Below are positions 11,874-23,974 of a DNA stretch of 64,000 nt, one piece after another. Position numbers and translations under genes: made by a program. Under the pieces are notes generated by a model. That model saw only the letters and a list, made by a program, of their open reading frames with translations. It searched no databases and was not told where the DNA came from. Numbering within the stretch: the first letter of the stretch is position 1; each line of letters starts with the position of its first letter. Source of the stretch: Panorpa germanica (Eukaryota; Arthropoda; Insecta; Mecoptera; Panorpidae); NCBI GenBank assembly GCA_963678705.1, contig OY783205.1, positions 434,001-498,000 on the forward strand, read 5' to 3'.

Positions 11874-13703
11874 TAGACATTCTTATAACACTTCTTTGCA
11901 GTTTATTTGTTTTTAACTCATGAAATTTAGTCATTATTAAAAATCGTTGTTTCGTCATTCACGAGATCGTTGCTGTGATAACCATGAAAACGTTTTTTTA
12001 ATTAATTACTAATTTAAGCACAAAACCTTTTACTCTGTATGGATGTAATTGCTAATTAGTAGATTCTACACTCCTAAGTTATTAAATTATAGAATATTGC
12101 ACTACAAAATACTTTGAAGGTAGAATGGCCGAAAGAGTTCAGGCGTTGCGTCTTCGATGCTATATTTTGTGAATTTAGATGTTATTTTCCTTACAGGAAG
12201 TCGCTCAGAAAGATTCCACTATGTATGTAAACTAACATACTTATAACATGTGTACAATAAACAAAATAAATGATGCATTCTCTCTTTCGTTTTGTTCGTG
12301 AAGAAACTCAACATTTTAAAAGAAATCGAACACCGCTAGCAGTAATTTTGTTAACAGAACCATATTTGTCATATTATCAATTAATGATTCTAAGGTTTTC
12401 AAAATAATCGTCAGAAAATTGCTATTGTTATATCACAAAATGTTCGTATGTTAAAAATGCAAATTTTAACATACGAAATCTAAAAATTTAGTACCATAAG
12501 AAGTATTCAAACTTCTTTTCGACCCCTCCCGCTAGTCCTACTTTGGAGTATAAGGTAGATTTGCAAATTAGTTCTCTTACATTGGAACCAACTATTGGCG
12601 ACATCCGACTTTTTCAGTCGCGTTATTTCGCAGTAGAACAATTTATCTATTATAGATAACTTATTAAAATAGAAACTTGATCATTATAAAGTGTGCTAAT
12701 GCGTTTACATCCCACTGAAGGCATAAGCAGCCGGTTCCGGTTCCAGTGTCAGAGCATTTACACGTTAAGACTCATTTGAAATTGCACATATCACAGGTAC
12801 AGCATCTGAGTATAACATTTGCAGAGTCGACAACACAAGTGCACTGACTGTACTTTTAATACTCTTATTCAATTTCAAATGTCGAATGTTATTTTTATTT
12901 AACTGAACCCCCTTCCCCTTCCCCTTCCCTTTGTGTGTACCTTTTTTATTGAACTTTGGTACTTTTATTATTGTATCTAGACGACAGTGTACTTAGAGGT
13001 ACTTCGGCGGGGTAAAAATCAGGGTAGGAGCCTCACACTCACACATGTCATTTATGAGCCCGGGATCCCGTATCCCGGTCCCGATCCAGACAACGTCCCG
13101 TCATCGAATCAAGGATCTCATGTCAGCTACTGTTACAGAGATTATCTCGGGTATCACATATCACTCATTTGCCTAAGCTCTTACTTTATAAATATACAAA
13201 AAATAATAATTTGTTTTTTTTATTTATATTTAAATTGAACTTATGCCGTTATTTTCTTAGTATTTTGATTTTTTAAATGTACATGATTTGACGATTTAAT
13301 CTCTTCTTAAAATAACGACTGATTAAATATGTGTAATGTATCAAAAGTCGATTCGTATCAATTTTTCTGTGAAAATTAACCGTGTTCTTTGATCGAAGTG
13401 CGTTTGAAGATGATTAGAAAATATTTAGACGAGATGAACATCAGTATTCTGAGTATTCTGTGGACAGCAAATTGGTAGCTCAAAAGAGCACCTCAAACAA
13501 CATGTGAACAATGAAACAACCCACTAATGCTCGCACAGACAAAGCTGTAATAAGCCGGAGGAATGTAGGCAGATCTTTCAAAGCAGAATAAGTCTGAAAA
13601 ACCTTATTGAGTAACTAAACTAATTTAATCTCTTTATTTTAAGTACCCATACTCGTCTCTATAAAATGTAAATTATGTATTGCAAATGTTTTTTCTTTAA
13701 TAT

Positions 13704-13805
13704 AGTTTCTCGGGCTTCCTAGGCACGTAGCCTTTTATCGCCCCTAATATTGTTCTGCTTCTTCTTATACTTTATATCCAGACAACAAGAATGATCTATT
13801 CATGG
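13704..13805 (-). mobile_element. Detached LINE 3' end (family of 60246)
   Basis: About 100 bp, from AGTTTCTCGGGCTTCCTAGG to GAATGATCTATTCATGG, nearly identical to 60261-60364. At 60 kb this block follows a LINE ORF2 stop codon on the minus strand, so here it is a very short 5'-truncated insertion keeping only the 3' UTR. It lies in the grainyhead intron. Confidence 0.7.
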
Positions 13806-14612
13806 TACTATTGAACTTCATAGATCCACATATGGTATGTTTTCACCATATGTTAACAACTTATGCTAAATTCAATTTATTTCGTATATGTTACTAATCG
13901 TCAGCATATCAGAACTCATTAAGTCAAATTATAATAATTGAATAAATCTCAGCATAAATTTAACAGCAAATTGAATGTTTTCCTATTAATTTTTTTGTAA
14001 TATTTCATAATAATACGTACGAGTATATCATAAATTGAGCATGTAGTCGTTTCTTTCTTAACTGATTATTCATAAGGAAACGGTTAAAATCCAATAAGCA
14101 ATAATCATCATTTATGAACTTGTAGAGGAACCGTTATGCACCAGGTATTGTTCGATAATAAACATCATACGTAACTGCTGTACGCGTGTGATAGGATCAC
14201 CGCAGATATCCAGGCCGAGATAACCCCCCCTGTACCCGTGTACTCGACCAGCATAACGTTAACAAGCGAGGGTGAAGACAATAATAGGGTTGGAGACTAG
14301 ATAATGTGAAGATTACGTTTAACAGTCGGTTAACTTATCTTGATCGATGGTTAAGGTGGTCAATTGTGTGTTATTTAGATGAAAACTGATAAACCAAAGA
14401 AATAAAATGTATGATAATGTGTTCGACCAGTTCAACCATTTTGTTTCTTTGCTCCTATATTAAACCAGTAAATTTACTTATTTTCTTATACTTTTATGTA
14501 ATAATAATGTAATCTTTCATAGACATTTGTATTTCAAAGTAACTTTTACCTTTGCGTTTGTGCAATGCATTCATCAGAAGTCTTAGCCTTTAGAAAAATG
14601 ACAAGTTAAGCT

Positions 14613-15130
14613 TCATTTCCACTCACTGTTTCGATATTTGATTTACTGTTTTTATTTAATATTGTAATCTAGATTTCAGGTTCTCGTTTAAGCATTCCTT
14701 TTCACATTTGTGTTTTAATTTAAGTTTAGTTAATTTAGTTGGTGCGTATGCATCGTTAGTAATATAAATTTTGACAGTTCGACAAAATTGTATGTGAAAT
14801 AAATAAAATTGTTATTTTTAATAACAATTAGTAATAGAAATTGTTTTTACTTCTATATTTTTCAAAAACTGACATTAAACTTTTTTTAAAAGTAAATCCT
14901 ACTGCATTTTGACATATTGTCACATTTTGGAGGTTTAATATAATATAGTTTTTCTTAATTTAATATTTTTAATTTAAAACATTGGACCTTGTAAGGTTCT
15001 TAAAAAACTAAGAAAACTTAAAAAATAAATTAACTGTATAAATAAAAATGGTCCTGTGAATGACTACGCGTATTGCCATATGCTAAACAATTTAATTTAA
15101 ATACAAAATTAAAGCAGTGAGTGGAAATGA
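14613..15130 (+). mobile_element. 518-bp MITE with TCATTTCCACTCACTG ends, copy 1
   Basis: Inverted ends TCATTTCCACTCACTG and CAGTGAGTGGAAATGA. Nearly the whole length is repeated in inverted orientation at 23480-23974. The AT-rich interior is largely homopolymeric and has no ORF. Target duplication not resolved, so the superfamily is unknown. Confidence 0.8.
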
Positions 15131-15468
15131 TACTTTATCCATTAAATTTAATGTTTTTTTTAACATTGTCATAGAACATTATTAGATTACATAATAGACG
15201 AAATTACAGCGTTTGAAATTGAAGAGTCATACGTTACCATCTCAAAACATCATTCATAGAAAAAACACAGGATGTAATTGAAGTTGTGTGATAAATATTA
15301 ACTGGATGTAATTAACACGTTGAATTAAAGTAGTCAGTCATTATATTCATGTCCCAGTAAAATTTGGAACTGTTCACGCAAAATGCTATTAAATGTATCC
15401 CATCCCACGCTCCTTCATAAAATTATTTTGAAAAAAGAAAATCAGCTAAAAATAAGTAAGAAACTTAC

Positions 15469-15705
15469 CTCCAAGTGATATCCTTAGAGTCCGGTATTTT
15501 GTAATATTCATAAAATATTGGAGTTGAGGTCACGACGTTGTTTGAGCCTTCCTCTTGAGCGGAACTTCCTCCCGACACGTTCAGCAGCGCCGTCGTGGCG
15601 GCCGTCAGCGGGTGCTCGTAATACCGAGCGTTGTGAGTCGCCATGGGATACTCGTCTCCTGCCATTCCAGGAGATCCAGGTGTCAAAGGAGGATCTCGCC
15701 TCCTT
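15469..15705 (-). CDS. grh: grainyhead N-terminal activation-domain exon
   Basis: This is a coding exon of grainyhead lying 5' of the exon at 1373. It is bounded on the minus strand by a TGTAATTTCAG acceptor and a strong AG|GTAAGT donor, and its 237 nt are phase 2 at both ends. It encodes one completing base, 78 codons and two leftover bases. Motifs in order are [10 protein letters not shown], then [16 protein letters not shown], then [16 protein letters not shown]. These correspond to the conserved N-terminal block of GRHL proteins (ENPLTAATKAMM ... LYDYYKVP in vertebrate GRHL2), which acts as a transactivation region. The plus-strand ORF over the same bases is a shadow. An apparent start codon inside it is TTG and is not a real initiation site. 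The preceding exon, carrying the start codon, was not found. Confidence 0.82.
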
Positions 15706-16335
15706 CTGAAATTACAATAAACATATTTTAGTAACTAGTAATAAATATAAAATTAAACGATACTAGGTACTAGGTTAGAACATTAAACAAAAATGTAAAA
15801 ATTAATAATTTATAGGTAAACATCAATATACTCGTACTCGTAAGTTTGTACCTAAACATACACTAAACAGTGAACCAAATTCATTACAACCAATACATTT
15901 TTATTGTGCGTATCTAGAACCTGCTCATTGCTACTACTATCAAAACTTATTACTATCTCACTCTCTCCACATATATTTTCATAGCTCTGTCTTCTTCTCT
16001 GAGTGCTATGAATGACATTGACTCTAATCTTTTTATTGAATCATTGAGGAATTAAGTAATAGCGTGTTATGAAATATTTCATATATAAATAGAAATAATT
16101 ATTGCTTTTGATAATACTCGTACAATAAAAACTTCAACTTAATCGTAACTGAACAAAGAAACTGAGATAGTAATAATTAGTAGTATTAATTGAATTAGGT
16201 TAGGGAAAACAACTTTCTTAAAGAATTTGATAAAACTGAAATAAGATATAAATACAAGTGTCCTCAATTTAATTAAACATTTAAATTTTTTGACTTCCTG
16301 TGAAGTAAGGCTTTGATAAGTATATTTACTGTAAG

Positions 16336-16518
16336 CTTGGCCGGATTTAGACGTGTGAAGACCCTGTGCTCCAAAGGAAGGAGCGGAGGCCCCTAATTAT
16401 TTTCCGAATAAAAGGAACAATTTTTTTCCGTCAAGTTTTTCAAAAATTTAGTGCTTTGATCTCTATTGTGGAGGCCCCGGGCAGTAGCCCCGCCAGCACT
16501 CTGTCAAATCCGGGCCTG
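16336..16518 (-). mobile_element. hAT-type MITE, copy 3 (183 bp)
   Basis: Reverse-oriented member of the family at 3054 and 3844. Read on the minus strand it begins CAGGCCCGGATTT and keeps the shared interior. The other end has decayed (CTTGGCCGG in place of CAG-GCCGG). The flanks ACTGTAAG (16328-16335) and ACTGTAGG (16519-16526) match at 7 of 8 positions, as expected of an older insertion. Confidence 0.85.
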
Positions 16519-17380
16519 ACTGTAGGTTTATAAATTAGAAAAAGACTCGCTTCATGAATATCTCAAGAATGGTTCACACATTGTAAAAAAAATATGTTTT
16601 AAAAATGTGTAAGAAAATTGAAACAACATCATTATTTCTACTACTAGTTTAGTACTAGAAAATCAATGGATAAAAAAAATGTATCGTTGTAGATAACATA
16701 AATTACAAATGTAAAACTTAGAGATTATGCAAATTTGAACTTGACGGAACCGGATTGCAGATTTTCAAAAATTCGTTATCGCAAAAGTTAGTTATCATGG
16801 CTAGTTAAAAAGAAACAAGAGTAAATCGTTCTGGAGACCTAGTAGCAGTACTTCTATTTAACTGATCGTATTACCTAACGGTTGCTATAACTATGCGTTC
16901 AGTAATCAGCTATTATGTATTACTTTCAATCGATTTTCAATTTAATTGTAGTAAATACATTATAGTTTCAAAAAAAAGGACAAATTTACACGGGGTACTA
17001 TTGATTTTCAGTCATAAACAGGTTTTATTTTTAGATGTTCCGTTCAAGGAAGCTTCAGTATGTAAAGATTTACGACTTGGAAATTCAGAAAAGTGTAAAT
17101 ACAGTTGTTCTGACTTTAGATTTAATAAATTTACACTAGATACAATAAAATAAAAAAGTTAGAGAGTGCGGATATGTCCCATTTGGTAATTAGCATATAC
17201 AGTAATTAGTTATGCACATATTTCTTTAAAATTAAGTAAGTTACAAAGTTGTCGACCTCAGAATTGTAACTGTAATTGACCTCTTCACCTGTGCGGAACA
17301 ACTAATTACGACAAATAAAGATAATCATCAAATAACCCGAATAAAAAAATGAGCCACATTTTGATGAACATTGAACCGTC

Positions 17381-17388
17381 AACCGGTT
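17381..17388. promoter_or_regulatory. AACCGGTT, Grainyhead-type site 1
   Basis: Perfect palindrome AACCGGTT, the core recognised by Grainyhead dimers. Located 1.7 kb upstream of the activation-domain exon of grh itself, so autoregulation is possible but not shown. Confidence 0.3.
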
Positions 17389-18299
17389 TCGGTTCTGAAC
17401 AAAAAATGACTGATTTATAAATAAGTGAATGAAATACAACTCGTACACTTAATAAAATATTAAACGAGAATTTTATGAATGAAAATACTAGTGTACCATA
17501 GTACGAGTATATACAATACACAATATATAGGTATATTTATAAAATATACAATTATAATAGTAGTTCTGTATTTGTATATATAGTAAAGAGTGAGGCAGGG
17601 CGGTCCCACAAAAGCTGGTCAAACTTGTTCTAAAACTACTCTACTCTGTGTAAATACTCGTATAAACATAATATGCGGCTGCTTGTGTTATTTTGTGGTT
17701 GGCATGACTTCATAAACACCCTGTACCCTGTATATCTTCTTTTGACACCCTATCACACACAACTTGTTTGATTTTTAACTTCTTTTTATGTTGGTTGTAT
17801 TATTTGGCAGTTTTTAAACCTGTCATTGTGCTGTTGGACTCACGTAGTGATGAACCTACAATGAGGGATCAGAATCTGATGAATTAAGTTATTAAGGTGG
17901 TACACTAGTTAAAGCATCTTTAGACTGATGACACGGATGACAGGTTAACAGCTGTCAAAGAAGAAAGTACTCTTTATTTAATTATAAAATTTCAAATGTT
18001 TTGACCTACTGTAAAGCGAGATACTAATAATTATAGCGCACATATTTAACATGCACAACGCTTTAACGTATATCTCAAGGACGGTTCCATAGATTAAATA
18101 TTGTAGAGAAATAAATTAGGAAAGTTTTGTTTATTTTTTATATTGGTTAACCAGTAAAGTTCTAAGTATATAATGTTGTAATTTTTGACACGTATATATA
18201 TAACAGTACACGCGTAGTGGAGATCTCTATTGCAACTTGGCCACGTTGTATGTTGTCATGCTTTGAAAATGCATGCGATGTACATAAGCTACTCTACTA

Positions 18300-18513
18300 T
18301 AGTTCACATTACGAGAGTTCGTCGGCGACTCATACTTAAAACAAGTTGTGTGGTATAAACTGCTGATATAACTAAAAAGCACTGACTCACTTATTTTTCT
18401 ATAATGTATATAGAAACGAATAAGATAAAATTCATTATCGTATTATAGATTTATACCCCTCTTATAACCTCTTTTAAGTATAAGTCGCCGTCAAACTCTC
18501 GTAATTTGAACTA
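18300..18513. mobile_element. Tc1/mariner-type MITE with ~42-bp terminal inverted repeats
   Basis: 214 bp beginning TAGTTCACATTACGAGAGTT. Its right end, reversed, reads TAGTTCAAATTACGAGAGTT. The inverted repeats extend about 42 bp with four mismatches and the flanks are TA dinucleotides (18298-18299 and 18514-18515), the duplication left by Tc1/mariner transposases. It could form a long hairpin in single strands. A related copy is at 33021. Confidence 0.8.
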
Positions 18514-19461
18514 TACAGTGGTTGCGTTGCAGTGGCTGACGGTGCCTAATTTCACAACGGTGTGATTCTATTTAGTCTAACAATACTTACATATACATTA
18601 CAGCCCCGATTTGCGTTGTTCTAGAAGTTGCGTCGTTCATAAAATGTATTAGTTTCGAACTTGCGTTGACTCCTATTTTTTTAATAAAAAGTTGCTATAG
18701 AGCCTACTATAAGCTAATTAAAGCCTTGCATTTTCTACCTGGATTCTTCAAAACACGATTTGAATCATCAATATAATTTGCAAATTGAATGAATATGTCA
18801 ATGTCAATGATTTAACTACCTCGGCCACGCGGTGCATATATATTTTTAATATCTCTACCTATATTTACCTACATATTTAATAATTCCATACGAGACGTGG
18901 CCGTATGCACAACAGCTCGTTACATGAACTAATGGCTTGTTAAATAAATGCGTGACCGTCGGTTAAATTGTGTAGGACATGCGCATTGCACATTGTACAC
19001 GTAATATTTTGTTTGATTCCATTGTCACGTGACTCTATTGGCTTACGCGTGTGAACACGTGCGAGGAATTGAAAACGTGTTATGGTTTTAAAGATGGAAG
19101 ATCATATCTTGGAAATGCTTCTTAGCCTCTGCTTGTTGCTTGTTGGTGGTTGCCAGCGTTTATTGGTGGTTTCGTTTAACCGTTGATTATTTTATTGTTT
19201 ATAAGTGTGGAGTCAATGTCCTGCAGCGATTTGCATGAAAATATCTTTTAGTTCGGCAGCGAAAAGTCACCTTTTAAGTGACAAATGTAAAGTGCTGCTG
19301 TCAAATATCAGAAAATAACGGGTGACACCGGCTCACCCCTGAGAATTTTGGAGACATAGTAGTCTTCGTCAAGTGCATGGTCTCCCCCACTGTGTCGTCG
19401 ACGTAATGGATTTAACATCTTTAATTTATATGTAGTGATTTTTTTTCTTTTGATGTTAGTA

Positions 19462-19580
19462 CACTTATACCTCGCTTTACGACTTAGATACGTTCCGAAA
19501 AAGTTGGCCGTATAATGAATATGATCAGTATACTATTGTCACCAGCTTTGTCAGTGAGGCTCTATAGCGAGGTATGGGTG
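19462..19580. mobile_element. pogo/Tc1-mariner-like MITE (119 bp)
   Basis: Ends CACTTATACCTCGCTTTAC and, inverted, CACCCATACCTCGCTATAG (16 of 19 bases match), flanked by TA on both sides (19460-19461, 19581-19582). Small size and TA duplication fit a Tc1/mariner or pogo-derived MITE. Only one copy in the window. Confidence 0.65.
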
Positions 19581-19842
19581 TATAGACATTTTATACGATA
19601 ATATTTAATTGTAAGTAACATTACATCCTTTTTAGTAAGGAATGGAATCAGGAATCTGTTTGTTATTATTTACATATATTATTTTTATCTAGATATGAAA
19701 AATAAAAGGAAACAGAGTACTAGAACAATTGAGAATTAAAAGACCATCGGATATTGAAATTATTACTTAAAATCTATAGGGTTGCTGCAATCACAAAATT
19801 GTTTCTCCTGCTGCTTTCCCAATTTAGTGCTAAACAAGCCAT

Positions 19843-20096
19843 CCCAGTAAACAATTTGGTGAAGTGCCCTATTTAGTGACGTTTCTATCACTATTTCACT
19901 TCAATTATAGTTCGCATCAACTTTATCTTCATTTGTATTCCGACAGGTGGAGTAATTTCGCCATTTCTAGCCGATAAAGTAGACATTTTATATGAAAAAA
20001 TGTGAGAAACTGAACTATAAATGAACTCTTTAATGACAAAAAAATCATGACGCATCTTCAATATGATGTCAAAGTGACTCCAAAATGTTTACTGGG
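19843..20096 (+). mobile_element. MITE with CCCAGTAAACA ends, copy 2
   Basis: The longest copy (254 bp), with termini CCCAGTAAACAATTTGG and CCAAAATGTTTACTGGG. The interior contains ACTGAACTATAAATGAACTC. Flanks are CAT on the left and ATC on the right, so at most a 2-bp AT duplication. Confidence 0.75.
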
Positions 20097-20517
20097 ATCG
20101 TTCGATAGTTCTCGAGTTTCCTCGGATCCTCGCTGGAGGTAGTAGGAAAATTTTCGAAGGAAACTTTACCTAAAACTAGCCTGGGATTAAGATAGGGTCG
20201 GTGATGGTGTCTAGACTAGATAAAGTCTACAACTTGGTAAGGTAACAAATTCCCGAATTCCATTCTTCGCTAACATACCGGTCTCTAACATCATTTGTAA
20301 ATATCATACAATGACTGAATAAGCTAAAGCCAAAAATAAATACATGTGATAAAAAAATGTAAACACATCTACGTCAAATGTAATTTAAGCATCAATCTCG
20401 TTATCCCCCCACCCTTTCTATAAACCTATCTACAACAACGATTCCCAGAAATGAAAAAAACCTTTTGTTATTTTTTTGCTGGAGCTCATGAAATTTAATA
20501 GACTTTCTTCCACACTG

Positions 20518-20540
20518 TACGAGTACGGTACGGTACGGTG
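20518..20540 (+). repeat. TACGAGTA motif joined to (ACGGT)n
   Basis: TACGAGTACGGTACGGTACGGTG: one of 16 TACGAGTA/TACTCGTA motifs merges into a 5-bp tandem repeat. Confidence 0.6.
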
Positions 20541-21329
20541 TATAACCTACGTAAACCGATGTCTAAACCTAATGAAGTCATTTTTCTATTTTTCACTTAA
20601 TATTAATAGCATGGTATTAATCAAATAGTCGGTTTTAATTTGTTTTACTACTGTGCATTATGGGTAACTGCTTCTAAGTTTCCTTAATACAAATGTTTAT
20701 ATTTTAAGTAAGATTAATTACACCTGACCTGAGTTTGTTTATAAATGATCTCAAATTTATCTTTACTAAATAAGATTTTCATAGGCTGCCTCGTGAGAAC
20801 TGAATGACTGACTACTGAAGGAGTGTGTTCCGACTGAATATCGAAGACTCGTCACAAAACAGTTTTTATTTTAATTTTACATGCGTTACTCCTTATTATG
20901 TGTTGTATTTTTGACAGCAAATGCGTGTCAGAACAGAACAGTGACCAAGACAATTGATACTTCCGCCAAACTACTGTGTCTTCAGCATTATATTTCCTGG
21001 GTTTGGTTTTTATTTAAGTATAAGTGATTACATGCACATTTGGATTAGCCCACGACCTGATAATTGGATTGGTGAGCATAAGTGGTAGTCAGCGAGCTTG
21101 GCGGTAATGGCATGAACTGAACTACAACATGTATGACACATCTATGACAAAACAACAAGTTTGCACAGGCAACAGAGGCTTAGTGGCTTTGAACGTCAAA
21201 AACAAGAAGTACAGTATAGTAGAAAGCATATAAAAAGAGACTTATGGACACAAATATAAAAATTAGTTTTATTATTTCAAATTAAAAATGATTTTAACTA
21301 AAATAGCCAGTGACAATTGCCTATTACCT

Positions 21330-21900
21330 GATGCCTGTTACCTGCGAGAAGGCATGGAAGGAAGAAGGTGGATAACGGAGGAACAAAAAAGAAGGATGGA
21401 GAAAGAAGAAAAAGGAGAAAATCATGGAGTTTAAAATGGTTAGAGGAGAAAGGGACAAGAAGGAGGGGATGGCAGAAGATTAAGTTAATTGAAATCTATG
21501 TAATCTACTTTTAAGTTAATATTATTTAATTATATTAATTGTGTGCCTTTCGGCTTTACAATCTACATTATTACATTTCTTAATGCATTTCATATAAAGT
21601 CAAAGTTAAAACTAAACTTAAACTATTCTAGACTATTACTACTTCGAATAGTACTTTCTGTTTCTTCTTTTCTTGATCCTCTCTCTTCATGTCCCTTACT
21701 CCTCCTTTATTCACACCATTTCCTGCTTCTCCTTCCTTATTGCCTGTATCTTCATCTATCACCTCTTGCCTTACTTGTCTCCTTTCGACAAACCCTCTAT
21801 TATCTTTTCACTACCCTTCCTGCCTACTCTCTTCGTTTTCACTTCTCAATAATATATCTCAATTAATACAAAGAAATGAAATTAGTGATTTAGTGTGGGA
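21330..21900. other. Strand-switching purine/pyrimidine block
   Basis: 21330-21480 is purine-rich on the plus strand and reads like lysine/glutamate-rich LINE ORF ends (RRWITEEQKRRMEKEEK, then a stop). 21660-21860 is purine-rich on the minus strand. Between them lies GTGTGCCTTTCGGCTTTACA. Two convergent LINE 3' ends would explain the pattern, but I could not align either to a family. The plus-strand 107-aa and 75-aa ORFs in the pyrimidine half are antisense artefacts. Confidence 0.3.
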
Positions 21901-22321
21901 AGAATGTAAAACCTAGCGGCACGCATTAAAAAATAAATATGCAATACACTTGTAAAGTATATCCGCCTTGCTTATTGGACAAATTTATTTAATATTCATT
22001 CACCTCCAGTTGAAATAAGTCACAAGCGCCACTGGATTGACATATTTACACAAGTTTCTATAGAAACCGGAAAACATATTTCACTATTTGATAAAGCTAC
22101 GAGCTAGCACAATAATTACACAGTATGTACTTAATTAAGTAGAGCTACTTGAAGATTAAGATTTATATCTCCAAGACGCGCATTATTGAAAACTTTCTAT
22201 GAAGCTTTTGACAAGATAATAAGCTTTTTTCAATAAATGAATAATTCCATTATTTTTATATAATTAATTACATGCTTGTTCCTTAGATAAATTTGCATCT
22301 CGCCATAAACAAATCACGTAC

Positions 22322-22346
22322 GCACACACAGACACACACACACACA
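22322..22346 (+). repeat. (CA)n microsatellite
   Basis: CA units interrupted once by GA. Confidence 0.85.
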
Positions 22347-22468
22347 ACGTGGACACGAATACCTTATAATTATCTGTATAAATGTACGGATAATTGTTTT
22401 AATAAATAAATGTCAAAAGTTCGCAATTACCTGTAAGGCAAACAATTCAGTTGCACTTCAGTTGTACC

Positions 22469-22484
22469 GCGCATGCGCATGCGC
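22469..22484. promoter_or_regulatory. Two overlapping GCGCATGCGC (NRF1/Ewg-type) sites
   Basis: GCGCATGCGCATGCGC contains two overlapping perfect copies of the palindrome bound by NRF1 in vertebrates and Erect wing in Drosophila. It is followed by a (GT)n run, so about 45 bp is nearly alternating purine-pyrimidine and could adopt Z-DNA. Function not shown. Confidence 0.3.
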
Positions 22485-22794
22485 ATGAAGGTGTGTGTGT
22501 GTATGTGCATGTGCCATGTAATTTAATAGGCTCTGTGCAACTTTCTTTGTGAGATTGATGTTATCCATTTATTCTTCTAATAATATTATTTTATTATTAA
22601 TTATGTTATAATCATTTGAGTTACAATAAAACTTTACAAGTTGTTGAACAAATAATTAAATTACTTATTGTTCATATTAACGATTACGCAATATATATAA
22701 ACACAGCTGCAATATCTAGATACTTTTATTGTATCTAAAACTGTATACGGCCATTCATAAGTTATGCCACATAAAATTCATGGATTTTTAACCC

Positions 22795-22960
22795 CCTTCT
22801 ATCGCCAACGTCACGTCTTGTCACACATTGTTGACACCAGCTCCTCTATTGCGACATATTTGCAAAAAAAAAATTTTGTTAGCCTTATTTTTTTTTGGTG
22901 TCCTATTTTCCTTTTTGAAAGTTAAATTAAAGATATGATGTGACGTCACGGAACTTATGA
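22795..22960 (+). mobile_element. GTGACGTCAC-type remnant, copy 3
   Basis: Has ACGTCACGTCTTGTCACACA near its left end and GATGTGACGTCACGGAACTT near its right end, with homopolymeric A and T runs between them. The block order differs from the copy at 3590, so it may be rearranged or a nested pair. Confidence 0.35.
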
Positions 22961-23479
22961 ACTTGTGATTTAAAGCAACTTACATTCTGACGGTATACAA
23001 CTAACGGTACCGTCCTACAGCTATCTAAATCATGTCCCCATCATGGTACACACTAAGTAGTCTTCAATCATGTTTTGCGGACAAATTAAAATCAATTGAA
23101 CTGTTTCGTTCCGTTTGGAATCACTGACCTTGCACGACCCCGTCTGGAATTTTCGGTACCGCATATGTCCCTAGTGTGACACTCGTTGGCAATCTGTAAC
23201 GGCCTTACGTTGTTTTGTACAGTGCAGGTCCCCATTGCAATAAAGAAGTACCTCATCATTCTGTTGCTATTTTCATTCTGCTACATTAAACGCAACATGT
23301 GTTTCTTTTTGTATAATTCTTTAGGACTACAATAGGACTTGATTGTACTACAATGAGTTTCAACGATGGCAACAAAAGATTTCAGTTAATCAGATTAAAG
23401 CTTCTTAAAGAATCAATAAGTGATATTAGGTAGGTATATAAAAATAATAAACAAAAACTTTATTTTAAATTTTTTGGTA

Positions 23480-23974
23480 TCATTCCCACACACTGCTTTA
23501 ATTTTATTTTGTATTTAATTTAAATTGTTTAGCATATGGCAATACGCGTAGTCATTCGCAGTACCATTTTTAATTTAATTTATTTCTTAGTTTTTTAAAA
23601 CCTTACAAGGTCCAATGTTTTAAATTAAAAATATTAAATTAAGAAAAACTATATTATATTATAACCTCCAAAATGTGACAATCTGTCAAAATGCAGTATT
23701 TACTTTTAAAAGAAGTTTAATGTCAGTTTTTGAAAAATATAGAAGTGAAAACAATTTTTATTACTAATTGTTATTAAAAATAGCAATTTTAATTATTTCA
23801 CAGTCAATTTTGTCAAAATTTATATTATTAACGATGTATACGCACCAACTAAATTAACTAAACTTAAATTAAAACACAAATGTGAAAAAGAATGCTTAAA
23901 CGAGAACCTGAAATCTAGATTATAATATTAAATAAAAACAGTAAATTAAATACCAAAACAGTGAGTGGGAATGA
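23480..23974 (-). mobile_element. MITE with TCATTTCCACTCACTG ends, copy 2 (inverted)
   Basis: Reverse-complement partner of 14613-15130, with ends TCATTCCCACACACTG and CAGTGAGTGGGAATGA. Shared interior landmarks include CATATGGCAATACGCGTAGT and CTTACAAGGTCCAATGTTTT. The two copies are about 8.3 kb apart and could pair in a transcript spanning both. Confidence 0.8.

Larger units (their letters stand above)
1581..15468 (-). other. grh: 13.9-kb grainyhead intron
   Basis: Intron between the two recognised exons, with phase 2 on both sides. It holds the transposon remnants listed separately. Between 1581 and 2713, 4261 and 5124, 5861 and 6654, 7523 and 9011, 9242 and 10637, 11648 and 13703, 13806 and 14612, and 15131 and 15468 I see no gene or clear repeat apart from short simple repeats. 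A small alternative exon of fewer than about 50 codons could have been missed. Confidence 0.65.

Noticed and set aside
16893-17153. 86-aa plus-strand ORF
   Set aside because: No motif, and composition typical of random AT-rich sequence.
21543-21916. Leucine/serine-rich plus-strand ORFs
   Set aside because: Pyrimidine-rich strand read as protein; the opposite strand looks more like LINE debris.
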